64,000 nt of DNA, taken from the NCBI GenBank assembly GCA_016720595.1, contig JADKKI010000030.1, positions 124,001 through 188,000 on the forward strand, written 5' to 3'. Within the stretch, counting starts at the first letter, position 1. Each line of letters opens with the position of its first letter. Made by a program: the position numbers and the translations under genes. The DNA comes from Myxococcales bacterium. GTDB taxonomy: Bacteria > Myxococcota_A > Polyangia > Haliangiales > Haliangiaceae. The notes under the pieces are model-generated. The model saw nothing but the letters and a program-made list of their open reading frames with translations. It was not told the DNA's origin and ran no database searches. Shown here in pieces: positions 29,956 to 39,429 of this stretch.

Positions 29956-30808
29956 TCACGGAGACTTGATGATCATCACCCAGTCGAAGTGTGCGGAGAC
30001 GCTGCGGGCAAACAAGCCCACCCGGTTCGGAGCGACGTCCAGACCGCTGCTCGCCGTGAGCGCCGCGCCTTCGAAGTCGGTGCACTGGTAGCTCGTGCTG
30101 GTGCGGCGCGAGCGCAGGGTCTTGGCGGTGCCGATCGTCGCCGTGGTCGGCGTGGAGGTGATGGCGGTGGTGGTCTTGTTGTCTGCGATCGCCACGACGG
30201 GCTGGTTGGACGGGTTCACGCCGAACACGCACATCAAGCCCTCCGCCGCTGGACCATCGAACTCGTGCACCACTCCGACAGGCCGGGCGATCATGTCGCC
30301 GAACAGCGCGTCGATCGTGACGTGCGTGACGACGGTCTCGAGGTTCCCCGAGATCGGCCAGGTCAGCCCACCGAGGGAGTTGAGCGACGACGCGATCTTG
30401 GCGGTGCCAGCGGAGTAGCTCCAGGATCCAAACTCCTGCGCACCAGTCGGCACATGCGAGAAGCCCTCGAACACCGCGATCGCATCTCCGGGGATCGTCG
30501 GGAACGGGTCGCAGCCGTTCGCTCACCCCGTCACCGTCCTGGTCGACCACCGGATCGGGGTCGGACTCGATCGGGCAGGGATCGCAGACATCGCCGAACC
30601 GGTCGCCGTCCTCGTTCGCTTGATCGGCGTTCGCGATCGCGGGGCAATTGTCGGCGGTCCCCACCACGCCATCGGCATCGGGATCGTTCGGATTCGCATC
30701 ACCTCCGCCGGCATCGTCGCCGGCATCGCCGCCGAGTTGGGCGAAGTCGACGCGGCCGCACGCCCCGAGTGGGGCTGCGACGGCGACGATCATCGCGAGC
30801 CGGAGCAC
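29956..30808 (-). CDS. Lipoprotein with thrombospondin-type-3 linker, split by a frameshift
   Basis: The 5' part encodes a lipoprotein signal (AAPLGACGRVDF) and calcium-loop repeats DPDADGVVGTADNCP and NEDGDRFGDVCDPCP, then DQDGDGVSE. There the frame is lost. In the adjacent frame the sequence resumes as GCDPFPTIPGDAIAVFEGF and continues as a 170-residue beta-sandwich to 29956. Removing one T from TT at 30518-30519 restores a single protein of about 283 residues, so a one-base insertion (probable sequencing error) is the likely cause. GTG 30808 starts 1 nt after the diiron gene's stop; ATG 30793 is an alternative. The function is unknown. Confidence 0.7.
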
Positions 30809-30809
30809 G

Positions 30810-31772
30810 TCAGCTGTACTTCACCGCGAGGGCGTCCTCGGCGAGCTCGTCGAACGTCATCTGCTGGGTCCGGGCGAGCTCCTCGGGCGTGAACAGGATC
30901 CGGGCAGCGCGATCCTCGGCGCCCAGCGCTCGCAGCAGGAGCGGGCCGATCAGCTTGCCGATCACGGGGCGGTTGTAGAGCTCCTGCATCTTGATCATGA
31001 ACCGCGAGAACGGCGTACGCGCGACCGTGGGCTTGCGGAGCACCAGCTGGATCCGCTTGAACGCCTCGTGGACCCGCCGGCCGCTCGGGTCGGTGCGGTC
31101 CATCGGCGCGAGGAACACCTGCTCGAGAAAGGGCTTGGCGTGCCACATCATGGTCGCGAGTACCCGGGTCATTCGCAGCGTCTCGCGTATCGGCTTCCGC
31201 GGACGCTTCGCGATCTCGGCGAGGTGCGCGTCGGAGCAGTAGTGCTCGGTCATGTGGAAGTCGATCGCGATGTGGCGAGACTCGTCGCGGTTGATCAGGT
31301 GCATCGCCTGGTGGCTCATGTCATCTGCGACGTAGTCATCGAGCGAGCGCAGCAGGGCGACATCGAGGATCAGCTCACCGGAGGTGATGTACGCGTTCGC
31401 GATCTCGGGCGAGGTGTTACGGACGAGGGCGAGGAAGTGGGGACGGAACTTGGTGAGCGCATCGCTCTCCGTGTACGTGCGGTAGTGGTGCACGTCGTAG
31501 TGCGCGGCGAGCCTGGCGGCGACCGCGGCGTGGCGCTTCTCGTCGGCGACGAACGTGGAGAAGATCTTCATCAGGGTGGGGTCCGTGGTCTTCTCGCGCT
31601 GGACCTCGAACAACGCTCCCGCGAGCCGCTCGATCCCCGCCATGTCGAGGAAGGCCTGGACGATCATCTCCTCCTTGTCCCGGGTCATCACGGGCGGAGG
31701 AACGGACCAGTCGAGGTCGTCGATCGACCACTGGTCACGAACGCACTTGTCGAGCATGCGCCCCAGATCCAT
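30810..31772 (-). CDS. AurF-like diiron (ferritin-like) oxygenase family protein
   Basis: This 320-residue all-helical protein has two metal motifs spaced as in the AurF/ferritin-like family: ADEKRHAAVAAR (ExxRH) and RDESRHIAIDFH (ExxRH), plus Glu/His in the first helices (GIERLAGALFEVQ) and MTEHY. Family members oxidise arylamines or act as fatty-chain or other oxygenases; the substrate here is unknown. The start at ATG 31772 (MDLGRMLDK) follows TACCAT by 7 nt. An open upstream extension is Ala-rich and unlikely. The next gene follows its stop by 1 nt. Confidence 0.78.
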   Translation of the reverse strand: MDLGRMLDKCVRDQWSIDDLDWSVPPPVMTRDKEEMIVQAFLDMAGIERLAGALFEVQREKTTDPTLMKIFSTFVADEKRHAAVAARLAAHYDVHHYRTYTESDALTKFRPHFLALVRNTSPEIANAYITSGELILDVALLRSLDDYVADDMSHQAMHLINRDESRHIAIDFHMTEHYCSDAHLAEIAKRPRKPIRETLRMTRVLATMMWHAKPFLEQVFLAPMDRTDPSGRRVHEAFKRIQLVLRKPTVARTPFSRFMIKMQELYNRPVIGKLIGPLLLRALGAEDRAARILFTPEELARTQQMTFDELAEDALAVKYS

Positions 31773-31779
31773 GGGTCCA

Positions 31780-31785
31780 ATGGTA
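31780..31785 (-). promoter_or_regulatory. Leaderless -10 box TACCAT before the diiron protein gene
   Basis: TACCAT on the minus strand, 7 nt before ATG 31772. A GATACT at 31807-31812 serves the divergent transporter gene, 7 nt before its GTG 31820. Confidence 0.5.
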
Positions 31786-31819
31786 GCGCAGGCGGGCAGG
31801 TGTCGGGATACTGGCGCAC

Positions 31820-33307
31820 GTGACCCGGGGGTGCGCGCTGCTGCTGCTGCTGCTGCTGGGTGTGGCTGCAAATCTTGCAGCGTGTGGCACGCGTACCGAT
31901 CCGAAGGGCGCCACGCTCGCCGGGATCAAGCAACGCGGCGAGATCACGTGGGGCGCGGACATCCAGGGCGGTGAGCCCTACGTCTACGAGGATCCGCAGA
32001 ACCCGAGCCAGCTGATCGGGTTCGAGGTCGACATCATGAACGGGATCGCGCGTCGCCTCGGGGTGAAGGCGCGGATGGTCCAGTACAACTGGTCGAACCT
32101 GGTGCAGTCCCTCGAGCGCGGGGACTTCGATGTCGTGATGAACGGCCTCGAATCGACGGCGGAGCGTCGCGAGCGGATCCTGCTGAGCGATCCGTACTAC
32201 GTGTATGCGGAGACCTTGACGGTGCGGGCCGGCGAGCCGTTCCGCTCGTTGTTCGATCTCACCGGCAAGCGCGTCGGGACACTCAACCAGACCGTCGCGC
32301 ACGACATCCTGCTCTCGGTCAACGGGATCGACGTCAAGGTCTACGAGGGCAACGAGGAGCCGTATCGGGATCTCGAGCTCGGCCGCAGCGATGCCGTGCT
32401 CCTCGACAACATCATCGCGGACCGCTACGGCTGCATCAACAAGGCGTTGCGCTGCCTCCCGTACGACGTCGCCCGCGGCGTCTACGTGATCGGCATGCGG
32501 CGCGGCGACGACGAGCTGAAGCGCGCGGTCGACGGCGCGCTCGCGGACATGCGCAAGGATGGAGAGCTCGAGCGGATCCTGCGCAAGTCCAACCTGTGGG
32601 ACGACCGCCAGCACGAGGAGCAGACCAGCATCGGGATCACGCGGCAGACCCGCGGCTTCGACGGCGACATGCTCGTCCAGTTCCTCAGCGCGGCGCTGGT
32701 CACGCTCAAGATCAGCGTGCTCGCGTTCTTCCTCGCGGTGCCGCTCGGGATGTTGCTTGCGGTGGCGCGTGTGTACGGCGCGATGCCGATGAAGGTCGCG
32801 GCGCGGATCTACATCGAGCTGTTCCGCGGCACGCCGGTGCTGCTCCAGCTGTTCGTCCTCTACTACGGGCTCGCCGGCTACATCAACCTCGGTCCCGTCG
32901 AGGCGGCCGTGCTCGGCCTCGGCCTCAACTATGCGGCGTACGAGGCCGAGGTCTATCGAGGAGCGCTGCTCGCGATCCCGCGCGGTCAGAGCGAGGCCTC
33001 GCGCGCGCTCGGCATGGGGCCGTGGCAGACGCTCCGGCACGTGATGATCCCACAGGCGCTGCGGCTCGCGCTGCCGCCGATGACCAACGACTTCGTGTCG
33101 CTGCTCAAGGATTCATCGCTGGTCAGCGTGATCACGGTGATCGAGCTGACCAAGCGGATGACGATCGCCGCGGTCGACATGCGCGGCTGGCTGATCCCGG
33201 GGCTCGCCTGCGCGGCGCTCTACCTCGCGCTGAGCTTCCCGCTATCGGAGCTCGCGCGGCGGCTCGAGAGGAGGCTGGCGCGTGATCAGCGTCCGCACAC
33301 TCTCTAA
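31820..33307 (+). CDS. Amino-acid ABC transporter: substrate-binding protein fused to permease
   Basis: In this 495-residue protein a lipoprotein-like signal (ANLAACGTR) leads into a family-3 solute-binding domain (about 35-265: RGEITWGADIQGGEPY, FEVDIMNGIARRLGV, LTGKRVGTLNQT). It is followed by a HisM/GlnP-type permease (about 285-485) with the EAA-like loop SEASRALGMGPWQTLRHVMIPQALRL. It would supply both the periplasmic receptor and the membrane channel; the permease should dimerise. The binding residues suggest a polar amino acid, but the substrate cannot be named. GTG 31820 follows GATACT by 7 nt. The ATPase gene overlaps its last 26 nt. Confidence 0.93.
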   Translation: MTRGCALLLLLLLGVAANLAACGTRTDPKGATLAGIKQRGEITWGADIQGGEPYVYEDPQNPSQLIGFEVDIMNGIARRLGVKARMVQYNWSNLVQSLERGDFDVVMNGLESTAERRERILLSDPYYVYAETLTVRAGEPFRSLFDLTGKRVGTLNQTVAHDILLSVNGIDVKVYEGNEEPYRDLELGRSDAVLLDNIIADRYGCINKALRCLPYDVARGVYVIGMRRGDDELKRAVDGALADMRKDGELERILRKSNLWDDRQHEEQTSIGITRQTRGFDGDMLVQFLSAALVTLKISVLAFFLAVPLGMLLAVARVYGAMPMKVAARIYIELFRGTPVLLQLFVLYYGLAGYINLGPVEAAVLGLGLNYAAYEAEVYRGALLAIPRGQSEASRALGMGPWQTLRHVMIPQALRLALPPMTNDFVSLLKDSSLVSVITVIELTKRMTIAAVDMRGWLIPGLACAALYLALSFPLSELARRLERRLARDQRPHTL

Positions 33308-34022
33308 GCGTCACGGGGATCGCAAGGTCCTCGAGGGCGTCAGCGCGGACGTCGCCAAGGGCGAGACGATCGCGATCGTCGGCCCTTCGGGCGGCGGCAA
33401 GTCCACGCTGCTGCGATGCCTCAACTATCTCGAGACCTTCGACGAGGGCTCCGTCGAGATCGCCGGGTTCAAGCTGCGGCCGAACATGGGCCGCGCCGAC
33501 GCGCAGCAGCTGCGGGACATGCGCGCGCGCGTGGGCATGGTGTTCCAGCAGTTCAACCTGTTCCCGCACCTGTCCGCTCTCGACAACATCACGCTCGCGC
33601 CGCGGATCGTGAAGCGGGAGATCAAGGAGAAGGCGCAGGAGCGCGCGCTCGAGCTGCTCGCCAAGGTGGGCCTTCGGGACCGCGCCGGCGCGTATCCCCA
33701 CGAGCTCTCGGGCGGGCAGCAGCAGCGCATCGCGATCGCCCGGGCGCTAGCACAGCAGCCCGACGTGATGCTGTTCGACGAGCCCACCAGCGCGCTCGAC
33801 CCCGAGATGCGGGACGACGTGATGGAGGTGATGAAGGATCTCGCGAAGGGCGGCATGACGATGCTCGTGGTCACGCACGAGATGCAGTTCGCGCACGACA
33901 TCGCCTCGCGCGTGTGGGTGATCGACAAGGGCACGATCGCCGAGGATGGTCCGCCCTCCCAGGTGGTGGATGCTCCGAAGACCGAGGTCGCGCGCGAGTT
34001 CTTCGGACGGATCCGGAAGTGA
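33282..34022 (+). CDS. Amino-acid ABC transporter ATP-binding protein (GlnQ/HisP type)
   Basis: This 246-residue ATPase carries Walker A GPSGGGKST, the Q-loop VFQQFNLFPH, signature LSGGQQQR, Walker B VMLFDEPTSALDPE and the switch His in VVTHEM. It powers import through the fused binding protein-permease encoded just upstream. GTG 33282 overlaps that gene by 26 nt, so the two are translated together. The FNLFPHLSALDN segment is typical of polar-amino-acid importers. Confidence 0.96.
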   Translation: MISVRTLSKRHGDRKVLEGVSADVAKGETIAIVGPSGGGKSTLLRCLNYLETFDEGSVEIAGFKLRPNMGRADAQQLRDMRARVGMVFQQFNLFPHLSALDNITLAPRIVKREIKEKAQERALELLAKVGLRDRAGAYPHELSGGQQQRIAIARALAQQPDVMLFDEPTSALDPEMRDDVMEVMKDLAKGGMTMLVVTHEMQFAHDIASRVWVIDKGTIAEDGPPSQVVDAPKTEVAREFFGRIRK

Positions 34023-34031
34023 ACGAAGCGT

Positions 34032-36191
34032 TCAGGGCGTGACGAGCACCGGGGTGTCTGCGCTGGTCATCGTGCCGCGGCCGAGCTGACCGCGATCGTT
34101 GTTGCCCCAGCACCAGACCTCACCCGCGAGGTTGACCGCGCACGCCGACCCCTCACCGACGGAGAGCCGGCTCATCGTGGGCAGCCCGGTCACCGGCTTC
34201 TGCTCCGCACGCGGCTCCCAGCTGCCATCGCCGAGCTGGCCGTACGGGCTCTCGCCCCAGCACACCGTCTTGCCGCTGGCGCTCTCGATCCCGCACGAGG
34301 TGGCGGCCCCGACCTCGATGCGATCGAGATCGGGGATCGCGAGAGCCGTGGGCACATCGTAGGAGTTGTCGAGCCCGAGCTGCCCGGAGTAGTTCGCGCC
34401 CCAGCAGTACGGCTGACCCGTGCCGGCGAGACCGCACGAGTGAGAGTAGCCGGCGGAGACGTCATAGAGCACCGGCCCGATCGACTGCGTGACCGGCATC
34501 GACCGACCGATCGCATCACCGACGCCGAGCTCGCCATTTCCGTTGCGACCCCAGCACCACGTCGTCCCGTTGTCGAAGGCGCAGACGTGCGAGCTGCCCG
34601 CGGCGATCCGGATCAGGCCGCCCGCCGTGACCGGAGGAACCAGAGGGCCGGGGAGCGGGCGCGCGGTGTGCGTGCCGTCGCCGAGCTGGCCGTCGTCGTT
34701 CGCGCCCCAGCATGCCAGCGCTCCGGCGGTCTGCGCACAGGTGAACTGCTCGCCGGCGGCCATGTACGTCACGCTGGCGAGCGGAGACACCGTGCCGGCG
34801 ACGTAGTCCGTGTTGCCGGTGCCCAGCTGCCCGGCGAAGTTCGCGCCCCAGCAAGTGGAGGCTCCTGCGGCAGTCCACGTGCATGCGTGCCTCGCGCCGG
34901 TGGTCAGACCCTGCAGCACGCCGGCGGTGGGGACCTGGATCGGGAGCGGCCGTGGATCCCCGCCACCGTCGGCGAGCTGCCCGTTATCGTCGGCGCCCCA
35001 GCACCACAGCGCGGTGTCTGACTTCGCGCAGGCGAAGGCGCCGCCGACGGCCACCTCGTTGATCCCCGCACCGAGCCCCATGACAGGCTGCGCGGTACCG
35101 CCGAGATCGCGACCATCGCCGAGCTGACCATGGGCACCGTGGCCCCAGCACGCGACCTGCTCCCCGTCGAGCGCGCACGCGTGGGCCGCGCCGACGGAGA
35201 CGTGGTCGAGACCACGCCTCGTCACCATGTGCGGTTCGCTCGTGCTGGCCCACGCGCCGCCATCGCCGATCTGACCGAACTCGTCGCTGCCCCAGCAATA
35301 CACGCGGCCGTCGTCGGTGGAGGCGCACGCGCTCGACCCGCCGACGCGAAGGTCGACGAGCCCGTCCAGGGCCGAGGGCAGCTGAGGCAGCTTGTTCTCG
35401 GTGACCGTCTCGTTGCCGAGCAGGTAGTAGTTCCCCCAGCAACGGAAGTGACCGGCCTCGAGCGCGCAGGCCGCACCCGCACCGACGCTGATCTCCGTCG
35501 CCGTCACCCCGGCGACCTGCATCGGCGTGCCCTCGCCGGAGGTCTCCGTGCCGCGCCCGAGCTGGCCGTTGTTGTTCTCCCCCCAGCACCACACGCCGCC
35601 ATCGGTCTTGCGCGCGCACGTGGTCCAGCCGCCGGCCGCGATCTCGACGACATCGTCGATCAGCGAGCGCGTGGGCTCCTTGTTCTCGGGGAGCACCGGC
35701 CCGTAGCCGATCTGGCCACCGTAGTTCTTGCCCCAGCAGTAGACGTCGCCGGTCTCGAGCACCGCACAGGTGTGGTAGTCGCCGACGGCCACCTGGAGCG
35801 CGGGGGCGGGGAGCGCGACGGTGGTCGTCGGCGCGGACCGAGCATCGCCCGGATCGCCGAGCTGGCCGTGGCTGTTCTGGCCCCAGCACCACACCTTGCG
35901 GTCGGGTCGGACCGCGCAGCCGTGATAGTCGCCGAGGGCGAGAGAGATCGATCCGTCGAGCACGGCGAGCCGCTCGGGGCGGTTGTGCGGAGTGCGCGCG
36001 CCATCGCCGAGCTGGCCCTCACGAGCATCGCCCCAACAGCGCACCGTGCCGTCGATGATCGAGCACGTGGAGTTGCCACCGGCGATCACGGCGACCCGCG
36101 GCAACCCGCCCGGCCCCACGCCATCGAGCGGATCGAAGCCGATCCGCCCACATCCGATGAGCGCCAGCGACAGCAACAGCCAGGCACGCAT
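34032..36191 (-). CDS. RCC1-repeat lipoprotein
   Basis: The 719-residue lipoprotein has a signal ALIGCGRIGF (post-Cys GRIGFDPLDG). The mature part is built from about a dozen RCC1-like propeller blades, each ending with a Cys-Trp-Gly unit and [ND]-x-x-GQLG (VRCWGDAREGQLG, VWCWGQNSHGQLG, VYCWGSDEFGQIG and others). A second Cys in each repeat (HACA, HTCA) could pair with the CWG Cys, which suits an extracellular fold. RCC1 propellers bind proteins. Bacterial exported versions are common in myxobacteria and their partners are unknown. ATG 36191 directly precedes the signal peptide. Its stop is 10 nt from the convergent ATPase gene. Confidence 0.88.
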   Translation of the reverse strand: MRAWLLLSLALIGCGRIGFDPLDGVGPGGLPRVAVIAGGNSTCSIIDGTVRCWGDAREGQLGDGARTPHNRPERLAVLDGSISLALGDYHGCAVRPDRKVWCWGQNSHGQLGDPGDARSAPTTTVALPAPALQVAVGDYHTCAVLETGDVYCWGKNYGGQIGYGPVLPENKEPTRSLIDDVVEIAAGGWTTCARKTDGGVWCWGENNNGQLGRGTETSGEGTPMQVAGVTATEISVGAGAACALEAGHFRCWGNYYLLGNETVTENKLPQLPSALDGLVDLRVGGSSACASTDDGRVYCWGSDEFGQIGDGGAWASTSEPHMVTRRGLDHVSVGAAHACALDGEQVACWGHGAHGQLGDGRDLGGTAQPVMGLGAGINEVAVGGAFACAKSDTALWCWGADDNGQLADGGGDPRPLPIQVPTAGVLQGLTTGARHACTWTAAGASTCWGANFAGQLGTGNTDYVAGTVSPLASVTYMAAGEQFTCAQTAGALACWGANDDGQLGDGTHTARPLPGPLVPPVTAGGLIRIAAGSSHVCAFDNGTTWCWGRNGNGELGVGDAIGRSMPVTQSIGPVLYDVSAGYSHSCGLAGTGQPYCWGANYSGQLGLDNSYDVPTALAIPDLDRIEVGAATSCGIESASGKTVCWGESPYGQLGDGSWEPRAEQKPVTGLPTMSRLSVGEGSACAVNLAGEVWCWGNNDRGQLGRGTMTSADTPVLVTP

Positions 36192-36233
36192 CTGCACCAG
36201 GATCACCCCTGATGGACAGCGCGTCAACCCGGA

Positions 36234-36887
36234 CTACAGCGCGTGGAGCTGCAGCTTGGGATGCATCGCGAGGCCACCATCGTCGGGAGCCCGCCGTGCC
36301 GCAGGTTCGGCGCCGCACTTCTTCGTCGTGTCGAGGCACACCGAGGCTGCGCCCGCGCACTCGAAGTCGTTCGTACACGTGGCGCCATCTGCGACCTTGC
36401 CGGTGAACACGTCGCCACACGCATCGGGGAACGCGGGGCCATCCGCCCAGTAGGAGGTACACACGGGCGCCGCGAGGCCCGAGAGTCCGGACACGCAGGC
36501 GCCGGCGGCCGTCGCGTCGAAGGTGATCTTGCCGGCGGTGATCGAGGCCTCGACGGATGTCGCGTTGTAGTACGTCGCGGCATCGGCGTAGCACGCGGCA
36601 GCATTGGCGCCGAACGCCTGATCGAACGTGACGCCCGCGTCGGTGGGGAAGCTCGCCTTGCACGCGAACGCCTCGTCGCACTCGACCATCCCGAACTTCG
36701 AGAGCACCTGCGAGGCCGTCGCCGTGGTCGTTCCGCCTCCGCCACCATTGCCACCACCACCGCCGTTCATGTCGCCGCCGCCGGGCGTGGTCCCGCCCGG
36801 ACCGCTGGGGGGCGCGTCGGCCGCGCAGCCGACGAGCGCGGTGGAGGTGAGGAACAAGATCGTGGACAGATGAGTGCGGATCGACAT
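36234..36887 (-). CDS. Cys-containing lipoprotein with Gly-rich linker
   Basis: The 217-residue protein has a lipoprotein signal (STALVGCAAD) followed by a long Gly/Thr/Asn linker (about 30-65), which would hold the rest away from the membrane. The C-terminal 150 residues contain nine or ten Cys (VECDEAFACK, AACYAD, GACVSG, VCTSYW, DACGDV, ATCTNDFECAG, VCLDTTKKCG), with a short EGF-like or dickkopf-like spacing. ATG 36887 has AGGAG 8 nt upstream. It lies 42 nt upstream of the RCC1 gene and may be co-transcribed with it. The function is unknown. Confidence 0.75.
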   Translation of the reverse strand: MSIRTHLSTILFLTSTALVGCAADAPPSGPGGTTPGGGDMNGGGGGNGGGGGTTTATASQVLSKFGMVECDEAFACKASFPTDAGVTFDQAFGANAAACYADAATYYNATSVEASITAGKITFDATAAGACVSGLSGLAAPVCTSYWADGPAFPDACGDVFTGKVADGATCTNDFECAGAASVCLDTTKKCGAEPAARRAPDDGGLAMHPKLQLHAL

Positions 36888-37095
36888 CGTGCTGCTCCTG
36901 GTCGGGTTGATGTCCCGAGCAAGTGCAACCGGTCGGCCACAGTCGAGATCCTCGTCGAGGATCTCTCGACAGCACGTTCGGCGATCGAGGCTGCTCGTGT
37001 CGTGCACGCAGCTGCGCAACTTCAGGGTGAGGCGAGGCCGGGGCCCGCGGCCCCGCTGGGGGCGCACCCTCATGGCTTGTCCCGTTGCCGGTGCT

Positions 37096-37815
37096 TCAGT
37101 CGAACAGATCGCGCTGCGCGGGCTCGGCGACGGCGATCGGCTCGATCAGCGTGGGATCGTCGGCCTGCGCGGTGTTGACGCGCATCGAGACCGGCTCCGC
37201 GATCCAGTCTCCGATCGGAGGAATCCCGAGCAGCGCGCGCGCGCCCTCACCGTCGAGCGTTGGATCGAGCCACGCGGCGTATGCGCTCGGATCGAGCACC
37301 ACGGGCATCCGATCGTGGATCGGCCTGACCAGCTCGTTCGGCGGGCCGGTGATGATCGTGAAGCTCAGCTGCTCGCCGGCCTCGGTGCGCGAGCGCGCCC
37401 ACAACCCGGCGAACGCCACGGTGCGGCGCGGCGCGGGATGGAGATAGATCGGCTGCGGCTTGGCCTTGGCCTGCTTCGGGTCCCGCTTCCATTCGAAGAA
37501 GCCGTCGGCGGGGACCAGGCAGCGCTTGTGGGCGAGGGCCTCGCGGAACATCGGCTTGTCCTGCAGACCCTCCAGCCGCGCGTTGATCATGAGCGGCGGC
37601 TTCGCACCCGGCTTGCCGGCCCAGTGCGGCACGAGCCCCCAGCGCATCAGCTCGATCGTGCGAGTGCCGTCCTTGCGGATCACCACCGGCGCCGGTTGGG
37701 TGGGCGCCACGTTGAAGCGCGGCTTCCACCACGCGGACTCGGCCAGCATCCCGAGCGACGCCTGGAGATCCTCGATGACGTCATCCTGACGCGTGAGCGT
37801 GTAGCGGCCACACAT
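37096..37815 (-). CDS. SRAP/HMCES-family DNA-protein crosslink protein (YedK type)
   Basis: The 239-residue protein carries the SRAP catalytic set: Cys2 exposed after Met removal, Asn35 in FNVAPTQ, Glu108 in ADGFFEWK and His167 in RPIHDRMPV. SRAP proteins bind abasic sites in single-stranded DNA and form a thiazolidine crosslink through Cys2, protecting them. ATG 37815 is confirmed by MCGRYTL. It has no Shine-Dalgarno, but TAGCAT lies 7 nt upstream in a promoter region shared with RarD. Confidence 0.96.
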   Translation of the reverse strand: MCGRYTLTRQDDVIEDLQASLGMLAESAWWKPRFNVAPTQPAPVVIRKDGTRTIELMRWGLVPHWAGKPGAKPPLMINARLEGLQDKPMFREALAHKRCLVPADGFFEWKRDPKQAKAKPQPIYLHPAPRRTVAFAGLWARSRTEAGEQLSFTIITGPPNELVRPIHDRMPVVLDPSAYAAWLDPTLDGEGARALLGIPPIGDWIAEPVSMRVNTAQADDPTLIEPIAVAEPAQRDLFD

Positions 37816-37838
37816 GGCGGGGATGCTACTGTGCCACC
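37816..37838. promoter_or_regulatory. Bidirectional leaderless promoter between SRAP and RarD genes
   Basis: Only 23 nt separate the two start codons. The minus-strand box TAGCAT (37823-37828) and plus-strand box TACTGT (37827-37832) share the TA at 37827-37828 and lie 7 and 6 nt from their start codons. Both mRNAs would be leaderless. Confidence 0.5.
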
Positions 37839-38735
37839 GTGAGCCCGACCCGCAAGGGCCTCCTCTATGGCGTGGCGGCCTATGGGTTGTGGGGCATCGT
37901 CGCCGCGTACTGGAAGCTGCTGACGGTCGTGGATCCGGTCGAGCTGATCGCGCATCGCGCGGTGTGGGGGCTCGCAGCGTTCGCCGTGCTCACGCTCGTG
38001 GCCGGGCAGCTCGGCCCCTTGCGGACGGCGCTCCGCGATCGGCGAACCGTCGCGGTGATGGCGCTGTCGGCCACGCTCCTCGCGATCAACTGGGTGGTGT
38101 TCGTGTGGGCCACGATCAGCGGCCGCCTGCTCGAGGCGAGTCTGGGCTACTTCATCAATCCGCTGCTCTCGGTGGCGCTCGGCACGCTCGTCCTGCGCGA
38201 GCGACTGCGCAGGCTGCAGTGGGTGGCGATCGGCCTCGCGGTCGGTGGTGTGGCCGTGTTGACGTGGCGTGCCGGGCAGGTGCCTTGGGTTGCGCTCGTG
38301 CTCGCGACCACGTTCGGCGGGTACGGGCTCGTGCGCAAGCTCGCGAAGGTCGAGGCGCTCGTCGGATCTGCGATCGAGACCGTGATCATGGCGCCGATCG
38401 CGGTGGTCTATCTCGCGGTGCTCGCCGCGCGCGGCGGCGGCGCGCTCGGGCATGAGGGTGCGTCCACGGCCTTGCTGCTCGTCGGCACGGGCGTGATCAC
38501 CGCGGTGCCGCTGATCCTGTTCACCAGCGCGGCGCGGCTGCTGCCGCTGTCGACGGTGGGGTTCCTGCAGTACCTCGCGCCGACAGGGCAGTTCCTGCTC
38601 GCCGTGCTCGCGTTCGGAGAGCCACTCGCCCACGATCGGCTGATCGCGTTCGCGCTGATCTGGGCGGGCCTCGCCGTGTTCTCGACGGATCTGTGGCACG
38701 TCGTGCGCGCGAGCACCCCGCGCGAACGCCCTTGA
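37839..38735 (+). CDS. rarD: RarD-type EamA-family transporter
   Basis: This 298-residue membrane protein has about ten transmembrane segments in two EamA halves. It starts RKGLLYGVAAYGLWGIVAAYWK, the RarD signature, and contains FVWATISGRLLEASLGYFINPLL typical of the same subfamily. The transport substrate of RarD is not established (E. coli rarD was linked to chloramphenicol sensitivity). The GTG start at 37839 follows TACTGT by 6 nt. Confidence 0.92.
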   Translation: MSPTRKGLLYGVAAYGLWGIVAAYWKLLTVVDPVELIAHRAVWGLAAFAVLTLVAGQLGPLRTALRDRRTVAVMALSATLLAINWVVFVWATISGRLLEASLGYFINPLLSVALGTLVLRERLRRLQWVAIGLAVGGVAVLTWRAGQVPWVALVLATTFGGYGLVRKLAKVEALVGSAIETVIMAPIAVVYLAVLAARGGGALGHEGASTALLLVGTGVITAVPLILFTSAARLLPLSTVGFLQYLAPTGQFLLAVLAFGEPLAHDRLIAFALIWAGLAVFSTDLWHVVRASTPRERP

Positions 38736-38769
38736 GCCTGCGCGGCGCTCGGGGACGACCGCAACCCGC

Positions 38770-39429
38770 TCACCAGGAGCGACGGGTGCGCGGCTTCGCC
38801 TGACCGTACGAGGCGAACTTCGCGCGGACCTTGTCGAGCTCGTCGTGCGGGAGCAGGTGCGGCGTGCCGATCTGCTGCGCGTGCCAGTACTGGGAGGCCA
38901 GGGTCTCGACCTCGGCGGCGAGGCGCAGCGCGGAGGGCAGCGACGTGCCGAGGGCCACCATGCCGTGGTTCGCGAGCAGGCAGGCGTGACCGCCACCGAG
39001 GGCGACGATCGCGTTGGAGGCGAGCTCGGCGCTGCCGAACGTCGCGTAGTCGGCGCACGGGATCTCGTCGCCACCGGCGAGCACGATCATGTAGTGCAGC
39101 GCGGGGATCGCGCGTCGCAACGTCGAGATCGTGGTGCAGAACAGCGAGTGCGTGTGGACGATGGCCTGCACGTCGGGACGCGAGCCGAGGATGTCGCGGT
39201 GGAGCTGCCACTCGGTGGTGGGCGTGCGCTGACCGGGGCGGACGTTGCCGTCGAGCCCGATCTCCACCGCGTCGTCAGCCACCAGCTCCGAGTACGGCAT
39301 CCCCGACGGTGTGACCAGGAGGCCGCGCGGCGTGCGCACGCTGACGTTGCCGGACATCCCGGGAGTCAGGCCGAGGTCGCTCATCCGGCGAGCGGTGGCG
39401 ACCAGCTGTTCGCGCAGGCGCTGGGTCAT
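38770..39429 (-). CDS. Class II aldolase (candidate 5-deoxyribulose-1-phosphate or MtnB-type enzyme)
   Basis: The 219-residue enzyme has the family motifs SGNVSVR, a catalytic-region Glu in [12 protein letters not shown], the zinc His pair HTHS and a further His in ANHG. The family includes L-fuculose-phosphate aldolase and methylthioribulose-1-phosphate dehydratase (MtnB). Its ATG overlaps the mtnA stop by 4 nt and mtnP lies upstream, so the substrate is probably a 5-deoxy- or 5-methylthio-ribulose 1-phosphate. Absence of mtnC/mtnD genes nearby favours the aldolase (DHAP-shunt) reading, but MtnB cannot be excluded from sequence alone. Confidence 0.85.
   Translation of the reverse strand: MTQRLREQLVATARRMSDLGLTPGMSGNVSVRTPRGLLVTPSGMPYSELVADDAVEIGLDGNVRPGQRTPTTEWQLHRDILGSRPDVQAIVHTHSLFCTTISTLRRAIPALHYMIVLAGGDEIPCADYATFGSAELASNAIVALGGGHACLLANHGMVALGTSLPSALRLAAEVETLASQYWHAQQIGTPHLLPHDELDKVRAKFASYGQAKPRTRRSW

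Noticed and set aside
34020..34034. TGAACG-AAG-CGTTCA as a terminator between convergent genes
   Set aside because: A 6-bp stem built largely from two facing stop codons, with no T run; too weak to call.
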